NCBI GenBank assembly: GCA_036960485.1
Contig: JBALXS010000016.1
Coordinates: 1-64,000 of the forward strand
From: Rs1 sp036960485
GTDB taxonomy: Bacteria > Pseudomonadota > Gammaproteobacteria > Pseudomonadales > Balneatricaceae
Length of the DNA: 64,000 bases
Direction of reading: 5' to 3'
Shown: positions 25,947 to 35,216 of the stretch, piece after piece
Layout: each line of letters starts with the position of its first letter
Numbering within the stretch: position 1 is the stretch's first letter
Made by a program: the position numbers and the translations under genes
The notes under the pieces: generated by a model
Told to the model about the DNA's origin: nothing
What the model saw: only the letters and a program-made list of their open reading frames with translations
Databases searched by the model: none

Positions 25947-27557
25947 CTAGTTAATATTATGCTGTGGCCACTGGTAATTAATTGGGGTTAGAATGGTGTC
26001 TCTTGCCTGTGGTGCAAGTTCAGGGTAATCCAAAGTGAAGTGCAGTCCACGGCTTTCTTTACGTGACATTGCTGATTTTATAATGAGTTCAGCAACTAAG
26101 GCTAAGTTACGTAGTTCTAATAAATCTTTGCTGATTTTGTAATTACTATAATATTCTGCTATTTCTCCTTGTAGTAAATCAGAACGATGTTTTGCTCGTT
26201 GTAAACGTTTGTCCGTTCTTACAATTCCCACGTAATCCCACATAAAACGGCGTAATTCATCCCAATTGTGGGCAATAATAACATCTTCATCTGAATCAGT
26301 GACCTGGGATTCATCCCAAGAAGGAATGTGCACAAAATCGACAGGAGCGCTTAGTTTAGCTTTAATGTCATTAGCGCAAGCTGAAGCAAAAACGATGCAT
26401 TCTAATAAAGAGTTAGAAGCTAATCTGTTAGCGCCGTGTAAGCCTGTGAAAGCGGTTTCACCTATTGCATATAGGCCGTTTAAGTCGGTATTGCCGTTGA
26501 TGTCACTCATTACACCACCACAAGTGTAATGTGCAGCGGGAACAATAGGGATTGCTTGATGGCAAATGTCTATTCCTAGCTCATTGCAACGCTTATGAAT
26601 ATTGGGAAAATGGTTTTTAATAAAAGCATCATCTCGATGTGAAATATCAAGATATAAACAATCAGCACCTAGGCGTTTCATTTCATGGTCAATGGCCCTG
26701 GCAACGATGTCGCGAGGTGCAAGCTCAGCTCTATCATCGAATTTATGCATGAATGAGCTGCCATCTGGTAAGCGCAGCTTTCCGCCTTCGCCGCGCACCG
26801 CTTCACTAATTAAAAAAGATTTAGCTTGAGGGTGATAGAGGCAAGTTGGATGAAATTGGTTGAATTCTAAATTTGCTACTCTGCAGCCTGAGCGCCAAGC
26901 CATCGCAATCCCATCCCCACTAGCACCATCGGAATTACTAGTGTACAGATAAGATTTAGAAGCTCCACCGGTGGCTAATATGGTTTGTTTAGCTTTAAAA
27001 ACATTGATTTCACCCGTTTTGCTATCAAGTACGTAGGCGCCTAGGCACTTATCGCCGGCTAAACCCATTTTAGTGGTGGTGATTAAATCAATCGCCATAC
27101 TATGATCGAATAACTGAACAGAAGCTTCTTTTTTTACATTAGCTATCAGCGTTTTTAAAATAGCTTTGCCGGTAGAGTCTGCTGCATGGATGATTCGGCG
27201 ATGACTATGACCACCTTCTTTGGTTAAATGCAATTCACCGTTTTCGGTACTAAAAGGGACACCTTGATCAATCAGCCAGTCAATTGACTGGCGCCCATGT
27301 TCGACAGTTAAATTAACCGCATCGAAATGTGAAAGAAAGCTACCGGCGGTTAAAGTGTCTTCCGCATGGTTTTCTGCTACATCTGCTTTATCCACGACAG
27401 CAGCAACACCACCCTGAGCGAGCCAAGTAGAACCGCTAGTTAGGTCTCCTTTACTTAGAACGGCAATGTTTGCGAAAGGAGCTAGTTTTAAAGCTAAGGT
27501 TAAGCCTGCAGCACCACTGCCTATAATCAAGATGTCAAATTCAAACTGGGATTTCAT
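25947..27557 (-). CDS. nadB: L-aspartate oxidase
   Basis: This 536-residue FAD enzyme oxidises L-aspartate to iminoaspartate, the first step of NAD biosynthesis. The dinucleotide-binding IIGSGAAGLTLALKLAP lies at residues 10-26 and STWLAQGGVAAVV at about 43-55. The substrate motifs include HPTCLYHP and SEAVRGEGGKL, and the late signature is GLHGANRLASNSLLE. The C-terminal helical domain ends near residue 536, as in E. coli NadB. It is divergent from rpoE, the arrangement seen in Pseudomonas and other gammaproteobacteria. nadA and nadC are not in the window. Confidence 0.96.
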   Translation of the reverse strand: MKSQFEFDILIIGSGAAGLTLALKLAPFANIAVLSKGDLTSGSTWLAQGGVAAVVDKADVAENHAEDTLTAGSFLSHFDAVNLTVEHGRQSIDWLIDQGVPFSTENGELHLTKEGGHSHRRIIHAADSTGKAILKTLIANVKKEASVQLFDHSMAIDLITTTKMGLAGDKCLGAYVLDSKTGEINVFKAKQTILATGGASKSYLYTSNSDGASGDGIAMAWRSGCRVANLEFNQFHPTCLYHPQAKSFLISEAVRGEGGKLRLPDGSSFMHKFDDRAELAPRDIVARAIDHEMKRLGADCLYLDISHRDDAFIKNHFPNIHKRCNELGIDICHQAIPIVPAAHYTCGGVMSDINGNTDLNGLYAIGETAFTGLHGANRLASNSLLECIVFASACANDIKAKLSAPVDFVHIPSWDESQVTDSDEDVIIAHNWDELRRFMWDYVGIVRTDKRLQRAKHRSDLLQGEIAEYYSNYKISKDLLELRNLALVAELIIKSAMSRKESRGLHFTLDYPELAPQARDTILTPINYQWPQHNIN

Positions 27558-28199
27558 AACGGCCTAAATATTTCAAATGCTGAATGATGTTTAATTAGTA
27601 AAAGTATGCACGGATTTAACGACTTTAGCGCTTGAAAAGCTAGTGATAATTAGTGGTTTAGGTGTTTTTAAATATTGAAATTGATGAGTTGCAAATGACT
27701 GACTTTCAATCTGGGAAGATTTATGGGAACGAAATTACAAACTTAAACCTAATGTTGTAGCTAAATTAGAGTTAAGGGCTAATTGCAATAAGAATGCTAA
27801 TAACTGTTTAGTGGTTTAAATTTATTTTTTAAGTCGTTATTAGTAATTTACCAAGTTAAACATTTAATTTATGAAAAAAATATTAAAATTGGAACTAATC
27901 GAACAACCTTCACTCATATTAACAGTAATAGCATATAGGTTTGTGAAATATAACTGATTTACTATGTGTAACTTGTTTGAAAAATGTAAATGATGCATTT
28001 GAAATCATTAAAAAATAAGTAAGCAAAAAAGTAAGTGATAAAGAAGAAACAAAGAGCAACAATACAACGCAGTTCTGGTTAATTAACAAAATGTATTGGG
28101 TGACTTGGATGTTAAAAAAATGAGCTTGCGTACAAGGTTTGCAGGTTTTTATTTTTTTGCACTGGGTATGGTAAAAGTATTAAAAAGTAAGGGTTTCTA
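27558..28199. other. Divergent nadB / rpoE promoter region
   Basis: About 640 AT-rich bases, long for this junction. No gene was seen. It holds a possible sigma-E-type promoter, annotated separately. The 300 bases next to rpoE would form a long leader if that promoter is used, and I see no recognised riboregulator in it. Confidence 0.5.
27891..27918 (+). promoter_or_regulatory. Candidate sigma-E promoter upstream of rpoE
   Basis: GGAACT at 27891-27896 matches the sigma-E -35 core, and TCATA follows after 17 bases, against a TCTGA-like -10. The spacing is in range and rpoE is typically autoregulated, but the -10 is imperfect and the site lies about 280 bases before the rpoE start. Confidence 0.35.
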
Positions 28200-28784
28200 G
28201 TGTCTGGCGAGCAAAATGCTGAAATAGATAAGCAGTTAGTTAAAAGAGTACAAGAGGGCGATAAACGAGCATTTGATTTGTTAGTCGCTAAATATCAACA
28301 CAAGATAATTGCACTGATAGGGCGCTACGTATACGACCAAGATGAAGCGCTAGATATATCCCAAGAAGCTTTTATTAAAGCATATAGAGCATTGCCTAGA
28401 TTTAGAGGTGATAGTGCTTTTTATACTTGGCTTTATCGAATAGCCATTAATACAGCAAAAAACCACTTGGTATCTAGAGGAAGAAGACCTCCTGACGTCG
28501 ACATTGATGTTAGTGATGCGCAATATTTTGAAGGCGAAAACAAACTACATGATTTAGGGAGCCCTGAAAGTAACTTAATTAGGGGAGAGATTGATCAAGT
28601 GATAAAAACGGTTCTTGATCAATTGCCTGTTGATTTAAGGGTAGCACTTACTCTGCGTGAATATGAAGATATGAGTTATGAAGATATCTCCATAATTATG
28701 GATTGCCCTGTCGGGACAGTTAGATCAAGAATATTTAGAGCTAGAGAAGCGATAGATAAAGAAGTATCACCTTTTCTAAAGTAA
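28200..28784 (+). CDS. rpoE: RNA polymerase sigma factor RpoE (sigma-E/AlgU)
   Basis: This 194-residue group 4 sigma factor has region 2 at about residues 10-95, with DLLVAKYQHKIIALIGRYV and the DEALDISQEAFIKAYRALP helix. The -10 reading segment contains FYTWLYRIAINTAKN. Region 4 is at about residues 135-190, with the helix-turn-helix YEDISIIMDCPVGTVRSRIFRAREAI. It directs the envelope-stress regulon. The start is GTG at 28200, preceded by TAAGGG. The next gene encodes its anti-sigma factor, but after an unusually long 269-base gap. nadB is divergent upstream. Length and sequence are canonical for RpoE/AlgU. Confidence 0.96.
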   Translation: MSGEQNAEIDKQLVKRVQEGDKRAFDLLVAKYQHKIIALIGRYVYDQDEALDISQEAFIKAYRALPRFRGDSAFYTWLYRIAINTAKNHLVSRGRRPPDVDIDVSDAQYFEGENKLHDLGSPESNLIRGEIDQVIKTVLDQLPVDLRVALTLREYEDMSYEDISIIMDCPVGTVRSRIFRAREAIDKEVSPFLK

Positions 28785-29053
28785 ACGGAAAGTAAAAGGT
28801 ATTAGTATCAAGCGTATATAGAGAATAGATAGGCGCTGAAGTGGTAAAAGATTTTTGGAATGTTGTGTTTGGAATAAGTAATTATTTGCAAGCTAGTAAG
28901 CGATAGAAGGCAAAGCAAAAAAACTAAGATTATTAGTTTTTTATATTGAGTAAGTATACTTAATTAACTTTTTGTGATGCATTATTAAGCGAGTTAGAGT
29001 TGTAGAAGTTTCTTAAAGAATAAAAATGAATTTGTGTTAGGAGTGTCTGAATA

Positions 29054-29896
29054 ATGTACGATAAATCACTTGAGCCAATATCAGCGATGATGGATGGTGA
29101 AATTGAAGAGTTTGAGCTACGCAGAGTTATAGAACGTACTTCAAATGATCAAGAGTTGCAAAATAAGTGGCTTAGATATCATTTAGCTCAAGATGTTATG
29201 AAAGGACGAGAAGTTCAAGTAACTCAAAAAATTGATTTAGTGGCTAGAGTAAGCGCTACGTTAGAGTCAGAGCCGAGCTATAGCTCTGCAACTGCTGCAC
29301 AAGAGCCGAAGCCAGTAAGTAGCAATGATCGCCAAAGTGATACTCAATGGTGGAAACCATTGGCAAGTATGGCAATGGCTGCTTCAGTGACAGCGGTAGT
29401 GTTATTAGGCGCGCAGCAGTATGGTGCAGATCCAATAGCTCAACCTAGCAGTGAATTGGCAGGAGTTGGCTTAAATAGTAGCTTCCCTAAAAGTCGTTTT
29501 GGTAATGAGTTATCAACGGTGTCTGCTAAAACTGTGCAGCCTGCTGAGGTTCGTAATGCTTATGGAATGGAGCAATATATACAAAAGCATCAAGATTTAA
29601 CTTACGGGCAAGCAGCAAATTGGCAAGTTAATTGGCTTCCTGAAGGTTATCAAGAACTAAAGCATAGAGTAACAGCTAAATCAGAAGTGCTACTTTATAA
29701 AAATGGTGAGTCAACAGTATCTGTGAATATAGAGCCTTTGGGGACACAAGTTGCTTCTCAGGGTGTCTCGGGAACCGATGACTTATTAGCTTATGGTGTA
29801 CGTTCAGGTGATAGTTTTATAACTATTGTCGGGCAAGTTTCATCAAAGCAGGCAGCAAAAATAGCGGCATCGATTGGCGTCGCTAAAGCTCAATAG
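29054..29896 (+). CDS. rseA: Anti-sigma-E factor RseA fused to an RseB C-terminal domain
   Basis: The 280-residue protein begins with a normal RseA/MucA N-domain (ISAMMDGEIEEFELRRVIER, then WLRYHLAQDVM), which binds sigma-E. One membrane span lies at about 101-120. The stretch at 168-182 (NAYGMEQYIQKHQDL) resembles the end of ordinary RseA/MucA. From about 189 it continues with the RseB/MucB C-terminal domain pattern: NWQVNWLPEGYQEL, LLYKNGESTVSVNIEPLG, then DSFITIVGQVSSKQAAKIAASI. So the periplasmic RseB C-domain, which normally contacts RseA, is covalently attached, while the large lipid-sensing RseB N-domain is absent. No rseB gene precedes rseC. The domain call comes from pattern memory; a profile search would test it. 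Regulated proteolysis by DegS/RseP is expected. Confidence 0.82.
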   Translation: MYDKSLEPISAMMDGEIEEFELRRVIERTSNDQELQNKWLRYHLAQDVMKGREVQVTQKIDLVARVSATLESEPSYSSATAAQEPKPVSSNDRQSDTQWWKPLASMAMAASVTAVVLLGAQQYGADPIAQPSSELAGVGLNSSFPKSRFGNELSTVSAKTVQPAEVRNAYGMEQYIQKHQDLTYGQAANWQVNWLPEGYQELKHRVTAKSEVLLYKNGESTVSVNIEPLGTQVASQGVSGTDDLLAYGVRSGDSFITIVGQVSSKQAAKIAASIGVAKAQ

Positions 29897-30269
29897 CCGG
29901 AAATTCAATCAATAGTGATAAGCTAAGTGATTGTGAGTAAGTTTTCAGCTTGTTATTTAGAGTTTCTTAAATTGAATCTATTCCCCTGTATATTTGATTT
30001 AAGAAATTCTGCTTGGTATTTTTTGATAGGCACAATCGTTAAAAGTAGTCATTCTTGTGATATCAAATTTATCACTCAAGCTTAGCGGTTTTCTGTCACT
30101 AGTATTTGTTAAGAAGCTTACTTTATAGTTACTTAGCAAATTGAGCGTTATAATGTCGACCATTTCTAAAGTAATGACTCCCACCTATATTTTAAAATTA
30201 CGTTGCTATTCATAAAATAGTGTCTAACCTGAATTTTCTCCCATAATAGATTGATGAAGTAAATAAAAG
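29897..30269. other. Gene-free interval where rseB would be expected
   Basis: In related bacteria rseB/mucB occupies this place, directly after rseA. Here 373 AT-rich bases contain no open frame of note and no recognisable rseB relic. The following gene, rseC, therefore probably has its own promoter, but none was pinned down. Confidence 0.6.
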
Positions 30270-30707
30270 ATGATCGAAGAGAAAGCATTAATCGTAGCGA
30301 TATCTGAAAACGAGGTAACAATAGCGGCTGCCAGAAATTCTGCTTGTGGCCAGTGCGCCTCTAAAAGCGATTGTGGTCAAAGTTCGATTGCACAGTGGGC
30401 GGCGTCAAAAATGGTTAATATGGAAGTCAAAAAACCACTTAATTTAGCTCTAGAAATTGGAGATACAGTGCTAGTAGGGATTAACGAACAAAGCTTTTTA
30501 AAAGCCTCTTTACTGCTGTATTTTTTGCCTTTAGTAGTGATGTTTATAGCAGGTGCCCTTGCTACGAGTGTAGATGCTTTAGAGTGGCAGGTAATTGTAT
30601 CGGCTTTTTTAGGTTTGTTCTGGAGTTTTTATTTGGTTCGATTAGTCAGTAAAAAGCTTGAGCAGCGTTCTGTTTATCAAATGCTTATTTTAGATGTTGT
30701 AAAGTAA
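30270..30707 (+). CDS. rseC: RseC/MucC family protein
   Basis: This 145-residue protein matches the RseC/MucC family. A small N-terminal domain with a four-cysteine cluster (ACGQCASKSDCGQ) precedes two membrane spans at about residues 74-93 and 100-120. A basic C-terminal tail follows. RseC sits in the inner membrane; it belongs to the SoxR-reducing system family and modestly influences sigma-E activity. The linkage to rpoE, rseA and mucD supports the name. It is 63 bases upstream of mucD. The cysteines suggest Fe-S or redox chemistry, as known for this family. Confidence 0.9.
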   Translation: MIEEKALIVAISENEVTIAAARNSACGQCASKSDCGQSSIAQWAASKMVNMEVKKPLNLALEIGDTVLVGINEQSFLKASLLLYFLPLVVMFIAGALATSVDALEWQVIVSAFLGLFWSFYLVRLVSKKLEQRSVYQMLILDVVK

Positions 30708-30770
30708 GTGTAATGCAATAGGTAATACCTAGTTATGAGTTCAAACAACTATTTTTTTGGAAGGTGCTAA

Positions 30771-32216
30771 ATGATTAGTAAGGCTATTAGCGAGAGCTAT
30801 TTTAATAATATGTTGAAAGTCGCTCTTTTATCATTGTTAACCGTGTTTTTATTAGGGCTCTCATCCCTAAGTTACGCACAACTACCTGATTTTAAATCTT
30901 TGGTTAAAGAGTCGTCGCCAGCTGTCGTGAATATAGCAACGATAAAGAAGAAGAAAGAATTAAGTGCTTTTGGTTTTAAAGGACCAAAGGGTGAAAATAT
31001 TCCCGATATATTTAAACCGTTCCTGCCGTCGCCAAATCAGCCTAAATCTCCTGAAGGTAAAGATAAGCCGGAATCTTTAGGGTCGGGGTTTATTATTAGT
31101 CAAGATGGTTATGTTTTAACAAATCATCATGTTGTGAAAGATGCTGAAAAAGTAATTGTTCGACTAAATGATAGGAGGGAGCTGGAAGCGAAAATTATAG
31201 GCTCAGATAAGCGTTCAGATATAGCCCTTCTTAAAATCGATGCAAAACAATTGCCTATCGTGAAAATCGGAAGCTCAGCGAAACTTGAATCAGGAGAGTG
31301 GGTTTTGGCAATAGGCTCTCCGTTTGGTTTTGATCACTCAGTAACGGCAGGTATTGTCAGTGCTACAGGGCGTGCTTTGCGCAGTGAAACATATGTACCT
31401 TTTATTCAAACAGATGTGGCAATTAACCCAGGTAATTCTGGAGGGCCTCTGTTTAATCTAGCAGGTGAAGTGGTCGGCATTAATTCGCAAATATATACTA
31501 GGTCTGGCGGTTTTATGGGATTGTCTTTTGCTATCCCTATTGATATAGCGATGAATGTGGTCGATCAACTAAGGGATAAAGGTTTTGTTAGTCGTGGCTG
31601 GTTAGGAGTTATTATTCAAGAGGTAAGTAAAGACTTAGCTGAATCTTTCGGTTTGGAAAAAGCTGAAGGAGCACTAGTGGTCAAAGTATTACCTAACAGC
31701 CCTGCGCAAAAGGGTGGCTTACAAGAAGGCGATATTATTCTTAAATTCGAAGGTAACGCAATTAACCTTTCTGCTGACTTGCCACATAAGGTAGGTGTTG
31801 TGCCCCCTGGTAATGAAGCTGAAATGTTGGTTGTTAGAGGCGGAAAAACGATAGAGCTATCTTTGATTATTGGGGTTTTGCCTAGTGAAAAGAAAGTAAT
31901 AACGGATAATGAAGCTCCTGAAATTAACACTTTTGTTGAAAATCCGCTTAGCGTATTGTTAGCGGATCTCACTCAAGAGCAGAAAGAGCAATTTAATCTC
32001 AGTAGTGGCGTGCTTGTAAAGCAGTTAAAAGAGGGTGTGGGTGCTAGAGCTGGGTTGATCCCAACCGATATAATTACTATGTTGAATGGCATTAAGATTC
32101 AATCAGTCTCTCATTTACTAACAGTATTGGAAGAAGTGCCTAAAGGTAAGCAACTAGCGATGAGAATAATACGAAGAGGGTCGCCTTTGTTCATACCGAT
32201 TAAATTAAACCCGTAG
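30771..32216 (+). CDS. mucD: Periplasmic serine protease MucD/DegP family
   Basis: This 481-residue HtrA-family protease is exported: residues 14-36 form a signal peptide (VALLSLLTVFLLGLSSLSYA). The trypsin-like domain has His120 in TNHHVV, Asp150 in SDIALLKID and Ser223 in NPGNSGGPLF. Two PDZ domains follow, at about residues 285-375 and 390-475. It would degrade or chaperone misfolded envelope proteins, and in Pseudomonas MucD negatively controls AlgU signalling. Position in the rpoE-rseA-rseC block gives the MucD assignment over DegQ. The ATG at 30771 has GGAAGG upstream. A good intrinsic terminator follows, ending the block. Confidence 0.94.
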   Translation: MISKAISESYFNNMLKVALLSLLTVFLLGLSSLSYAQLPDFKSLVKESSPAVVNIATIKKKKELSAFGFKGPKGENIPDIFKPFLPSPNQPKSPEGKDKPESLGSGFIISQDGYVLTNHHVVKDAEKVIVRLNDRRELEAKIIGSDKRSDIALLKIDAKQLPIVKIGSSAKLESGEWVLAIGSPFGFDHSVTAGIVSATGRALRSETYVPFIQTDVAINPGNSGGPLFNLAGEVVGINSQIYTRSGGFMGLSFAIPIDIAMNVVDQLRDKGFVSRGWLGVIIQEVSKDLAESFGLEKAEGALVVKVLPNSPAQKGGLQEGDIILKFEGNAINLSADLPHKVGVVPPGNEAEMLVVRGGKTIELSLIIGVLPSEKKVITDNEAPEINTFVENPLSVLLADLTQEQKEQFNLSSGVLVKQLKEGVGARAGLIPTDIITMLNGIKIQSVSHLLTVLEEVPKGKQLAMRIIRRGSPLFIPIKLNP

Positions 32217-32231
32217 TTTTTATGGGTTGAT

Positions 32232-32266
32232 TGATTTGGGATACTTTCTTTAAATGCCCCAAATCA
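32232..32266 (+). terminator. Hairpin after mucD
   Basis: TGATTTGGG (32232-32240) pairs with CCCAAATCA (32258-32266) across a 17-base loop, followed by GCTTTTATT. It is 16 bases past the mucD stop. The stem is moderate, and a stronger terminator follows at 32305. Confidence 0.6.
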
Positions 32267-32304
32267 GCTTTTATTGCAGGATTTAATTAATGCAATATTC
32301 AAAT

Positions 32305-32336
32305 AACTCTGGCTGTTGCCGGAGTTTTGTTTTTTA
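32305..32336 (+). terminator. Intrinsic terminator between mucD and lepA
   Basis: AACTCTGGC-tgtt-GCCGGAGTT (one G-T pair) is a compact stem-loop followed by TTGTTTTTTAT. This is a canonical factor-independent terminator, so lepA should have its own promoter in the 130 bases that follow. Confidence 0.85.
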
Positions 32337-32469
32337 TAAAGGTTATAAACGAGCACTGTGCACTAAAAGCCACGCTAATTTAAGTTAAACAGGTATCCCA
32401 GTGCAGTGTAATAGGATAAAATAGCCCGCTTTTGTATATATTAACCTTTGTTTAGTTTGAGATGCCATT

Positions 32470-34269
32470 TTGAGTAACCTAGATCATATCCGAAATTTTT
32501 CCATTATAGCTCATATAGATCATGGCAAATCAACACTGTCCGATCGCTTCATTCAACACTGCGGAGGATTGTCTAGTCGTGAAATGGAGGCTCAAGTTCT
32601 TGATTCCATGGATATAGAGCGCGAGCGTGGGATTACTATAAAAGCACAAAGTGTAACTTTGGATTATTCTGCAAAGGATGGGAAAGTTTACCAGCTCAAT
32701 TTTATCGACACTCCAGGGCACGTAGATTTTTCTTATGAGGTGTCACGCTCTTTAGCTGCTTGCGAGGGTGCACTATTAGTTGTAGATGCTGCACAAGGCG
32801 TTGAAGCACAATCGGTTGCGAACTGTTATACAGCGCTAGAGCAAGGCTTAGAAGTTCTACCAATATTAAATAAAATGGATTTACCGCAAGCCGATCCTGA
32901 AAAAGTGCAAGAAGAAATAGAAGAAGTCATTGGCATCGATGCCACGGATGTTGTGCTTTGTTCAGCAAAAAGCGGCTTAGGTATTGAAGAAGTACTTGAA
33001 GCATTAGTTAAAACAATTCCTGCACCAGAAGGTGATGTTGATGGTGATTTGCAAGCACTTATTATTGACTCATGGTTTGATTCATATTTAGGTGTTGTCT
33101 CTTTAGTGCGTGTTAAAAATGGCACTATTCGCAAAAAAGATAAGATTTACATGAAAACCACAGGGCAAAATTATTTGGTGGACTCTGTGGGTATTTTTAC
33201 GCCTAAAAGAAAACCAGTTGATAGTCTAAAGGCTGGCGAAGTAGGTTATATCGTTGCAGGAATTAAAGATATTCACGGTGCTCCTGTGGGGGATACCATT
33301 ACGCATCTGAAAACCAAAGATACAGAATCATTAGACGGATTTAAAAAAGTTCAGCCGCAAGTGTATGCTGGATTATTTCCTACAAGTTCTGATGATTATG
33401 AAGACTTTCGTGAAGCGTTAGATAAATTGCGTCTCAATGACGCATCTTTATTCTTTGAACCTGAAAGCTCAGACGCGCTTGGTTTTGGATTTCGCTGCGG
33501 CTTTTTAGGCATGCTGCACATGGAAATTATACAAGAGCGATTAGAGCGCGAATACGATTTAGATTTGATCACTACTGCACCCACTGTTATTTACGAAATA
33601 GAATTAAATAACGGCGATGTAGTGCAAATCGATAGCCCTTCTAAGCTGCCAGACCCCGCTCGGGTAAAAGGCATGAACGAGCCTGTTGTTAAAGCGAATA
33701 TCTTAGTTCCTCAAGAATACCTTGGTCATGTAATAGGGCTATGTGTTGAAAAAAGAGGTATTCAAAAGCATATATTATATGTGGGTAATCAAGTGCAAGT
33801 TAGCTATGAGTTACCCATGGCCGAAGTTGTGTTAGATTTCTTTGATCGCTTGAAATCAGTGAGCCGTGGTTATGCTTCATTAGAGTACAATTTTATACGT
33901 TTTGAACCGGCCCAATTAGTACGAATGGATATTTTGATAAACGGTGAGAAAGTGGATGCTCTGTCTTTAATTCTACATAAATCGAACTCGCAATATCGTG
34001 GTCGATTATTGTGTGACAAAATGAAAGAGCTTATTCCTCGTCAAATGTTCGATGTGGCTATTCAGGCAGCGTTAGGCGGTAAAATCATTGCCAGAACAAC
34101 GGTTAAGGCTTTGCGTAAAAACGTTATCGCTAAGTGCTATGGTGGTGACGTGAGCCGTAAGAAAAAACTATTACAAAAGCAGAAAGCGGGTAAAAAACGC
34201 ATGAAGCAAGTTGGTAATGTTGAAATACCACAAGCCGCTTTCCTTGCTGTATTAAAGATTGATGGTTAA
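32470..34269 (+). CDS. lepA: Elongation factor 4 (LepA)
   Basis: This 599-residue translational GTPase has G1 in IAHIDHGKSTLSD near the N-terminus, RGITIKAQSV in switch I, DTPGHVDF (G3) and NKMDLP (G4). LepA's diagnostic C-terminal domain ends with GKKRMKQVGNVEIPQAAFLAVLKI. It acts on the ribosome, with proposed roles in back-translocation and initiation. The start is TTG at 32470, an uncommon initiator. It heads the lepA-lepB-rnc-era-recO-acpS run, with 91 bases to lepB. Length equals E. coli LepA (599). Confidence 0.97.
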   Translation: MSNLDHIRNFSIIAHIDHGKSTLSDRFIQHCGGLSSREMEAQVLDSMDIERERGITIKAQSVTLDYSAKDGKVYQLNFIDTPGHVDFSYEVSRSLAACEGALLVVDAAQGVEAQSVANCYTALEQGLEVLPILNKMDLPQADPEKVQEEIEEVIGIDATDVVLCSAKSGLGIEEVLEALVKTIPAPEGDVDGDLQALIIDSWFDSYLGVVSLVRVKNGTIRKKDKIYMKTTGQNYLVDSVGIFTPKRKPVDSLKAGEVGYIVAGIKDIHGAPVGDTITHLKTKDTESLDGFKKVQPQVYAGLFPTSSDDYEDFREALDKLRLNDASLFFEPESSDALGFGFRCGFLGMLHMEIIQERLEREYDLDLITTAPTVIYEIELNNGDVVQIDSPSKLPDPARVKGMNEPVVKANILVPQEYLGHVIGLCVEKRGIQKHILYVGNQVQVSYELPMAEVVLDFFDRLKSVSRGYASLEYNFIRFEPAQLVRMDILINGEKVDALSLILHKSNSQYRGRLLCDKMKELIPRQMFDVAIQAALGGKIIARTTVKALRKNVIAKCYGGDVSRKKKLLQKQKAGKKRMKQVGNVEIPQAAFLAVLKIDG

Positions 34270-34360
34270 TCAGTTTTAATCTATATCGTCGATAGCTATA
34301 TGGAACGTGGATTTATTAAGTTAAAAATAAAGTTTTTAATTGAAAATGAAAGGACAGTAA

Positions 34361-35161
34361 ATGAATTTTGATTTTGCCTTAGTGTTAGTAGTACTTACTT
34401 TGGTGGCAGGTATAGGCTGGTTTGTAGATAAAATCTGGTTTGCAGCGGATAGGCAAGATAGATTGGATGCCGCTGTTAAAGCAGCTCCGCAAGCTTTGAG
34501 TGAAGAGCAAATTCAAGGGATTGAAAATCTACCTGTATGGGCTGATTTATCGCGCTCAATGTTTCCAGTACTTGCTTTTGTATTAGTACTTAGATCATTT
34601 ATTGTAGAGCCTTTTCAGATTCCATCAGGGTCGATGATTCCGACATTAAAAATCGGCGATTTTATTTTGGTAAATAAATTTAGTTATGGGCTTCGTTTGC
34701 CAGTAATTAATACCAAAATCGTTCCTATTAACGATCCTCAGCGCGGTGATGTAGTTGTATTTAAGTTTCCAGGTGACCCATCAGTGAACTATATTAAACG
34801 GCTAGTTGGTTTGCCTGGTGATGTTATTGCATATCACGATAAAATCATTTACGTAAACGGTGTAGCACAAAAGCAGACATTTGTTGCTAATTTAGCACCT
34901 GACACGCTAATGGATGAGAGTTTATCAGGCGTAGAGCATCAAATTTACAACACTGGGGTGCGCATCGGTAAAGAAGGCGAGTGGACAGTGCCAGCAGGTA
35001 AGTATTTCGTCATGGGCGATAACCGTGATAATAGTAACGACAGCCGTTATTGGGGGTTTGTGCCAGATTCACTAATGGTTGGTAAAGCATTTGCGGTTTG
35101 GATGCATTGGCCTGAATTTTTAAGCATCCCCGATGTAAGTGCTGCACGATTGATCAAATAG
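34361..35161 (+). CDS. lepB: Signal peptidase I
   Basis: This 266-residue inner-membrane protease has two N-terminal spans (about residues 4-22 and 68-80). The catalytic Ser91 is in PSGSMIPTL and Lys146 in YIKRLVGLPGD. The late signature MGDNRDNSNDSRYWGFVP is also present. It removes signal peptides from exported proteins at the periplasmic face. It is shorter than E. coli LepB (324) but similar to Pseudomonas LepB. It lies between lepA and rnc, as in most gammaproteobacteria. Clear AAAGGACAG precedes the ATG. Confidence 0.97.
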   Translation: MNFDFALVLVVLTLVAGIGWFVDKIWFAADRQDRLDAAVKAAPQALSEEQIQGIENLPVWADLSRSMFPVLAFVLVLRSFIVEPFQIPSGSMIPTLKIGDFILVNKFSYGLRLPVINTKIVPINDPQRGDVVVFKFPGDPSVNYIKRLVGLPGDVIAYHDKIIYVNGVAQKQTFVANLAPDTLMDESLSGVEHQIYNTGVRIGKEGEWTVPAGKYFVMGDNRDNSNDSRYWGFVPDSLMVGKAFAVWMHWPEFLSIPDVSAARLIK

Positions 35162-35216
35162 AATGTTCGCATAAGTTTAATAAAATGAAACTGTAAAGAT
35201 AAACGAAGTTATAACA

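Noticed and set aside
30771..32216. DegQ or DegP rather than MucD for the HtrA-type protease
   Set aside because: The position after rpoE-rseA-rseC and overall length favour MucD, although sequence alone cannot separate the names.
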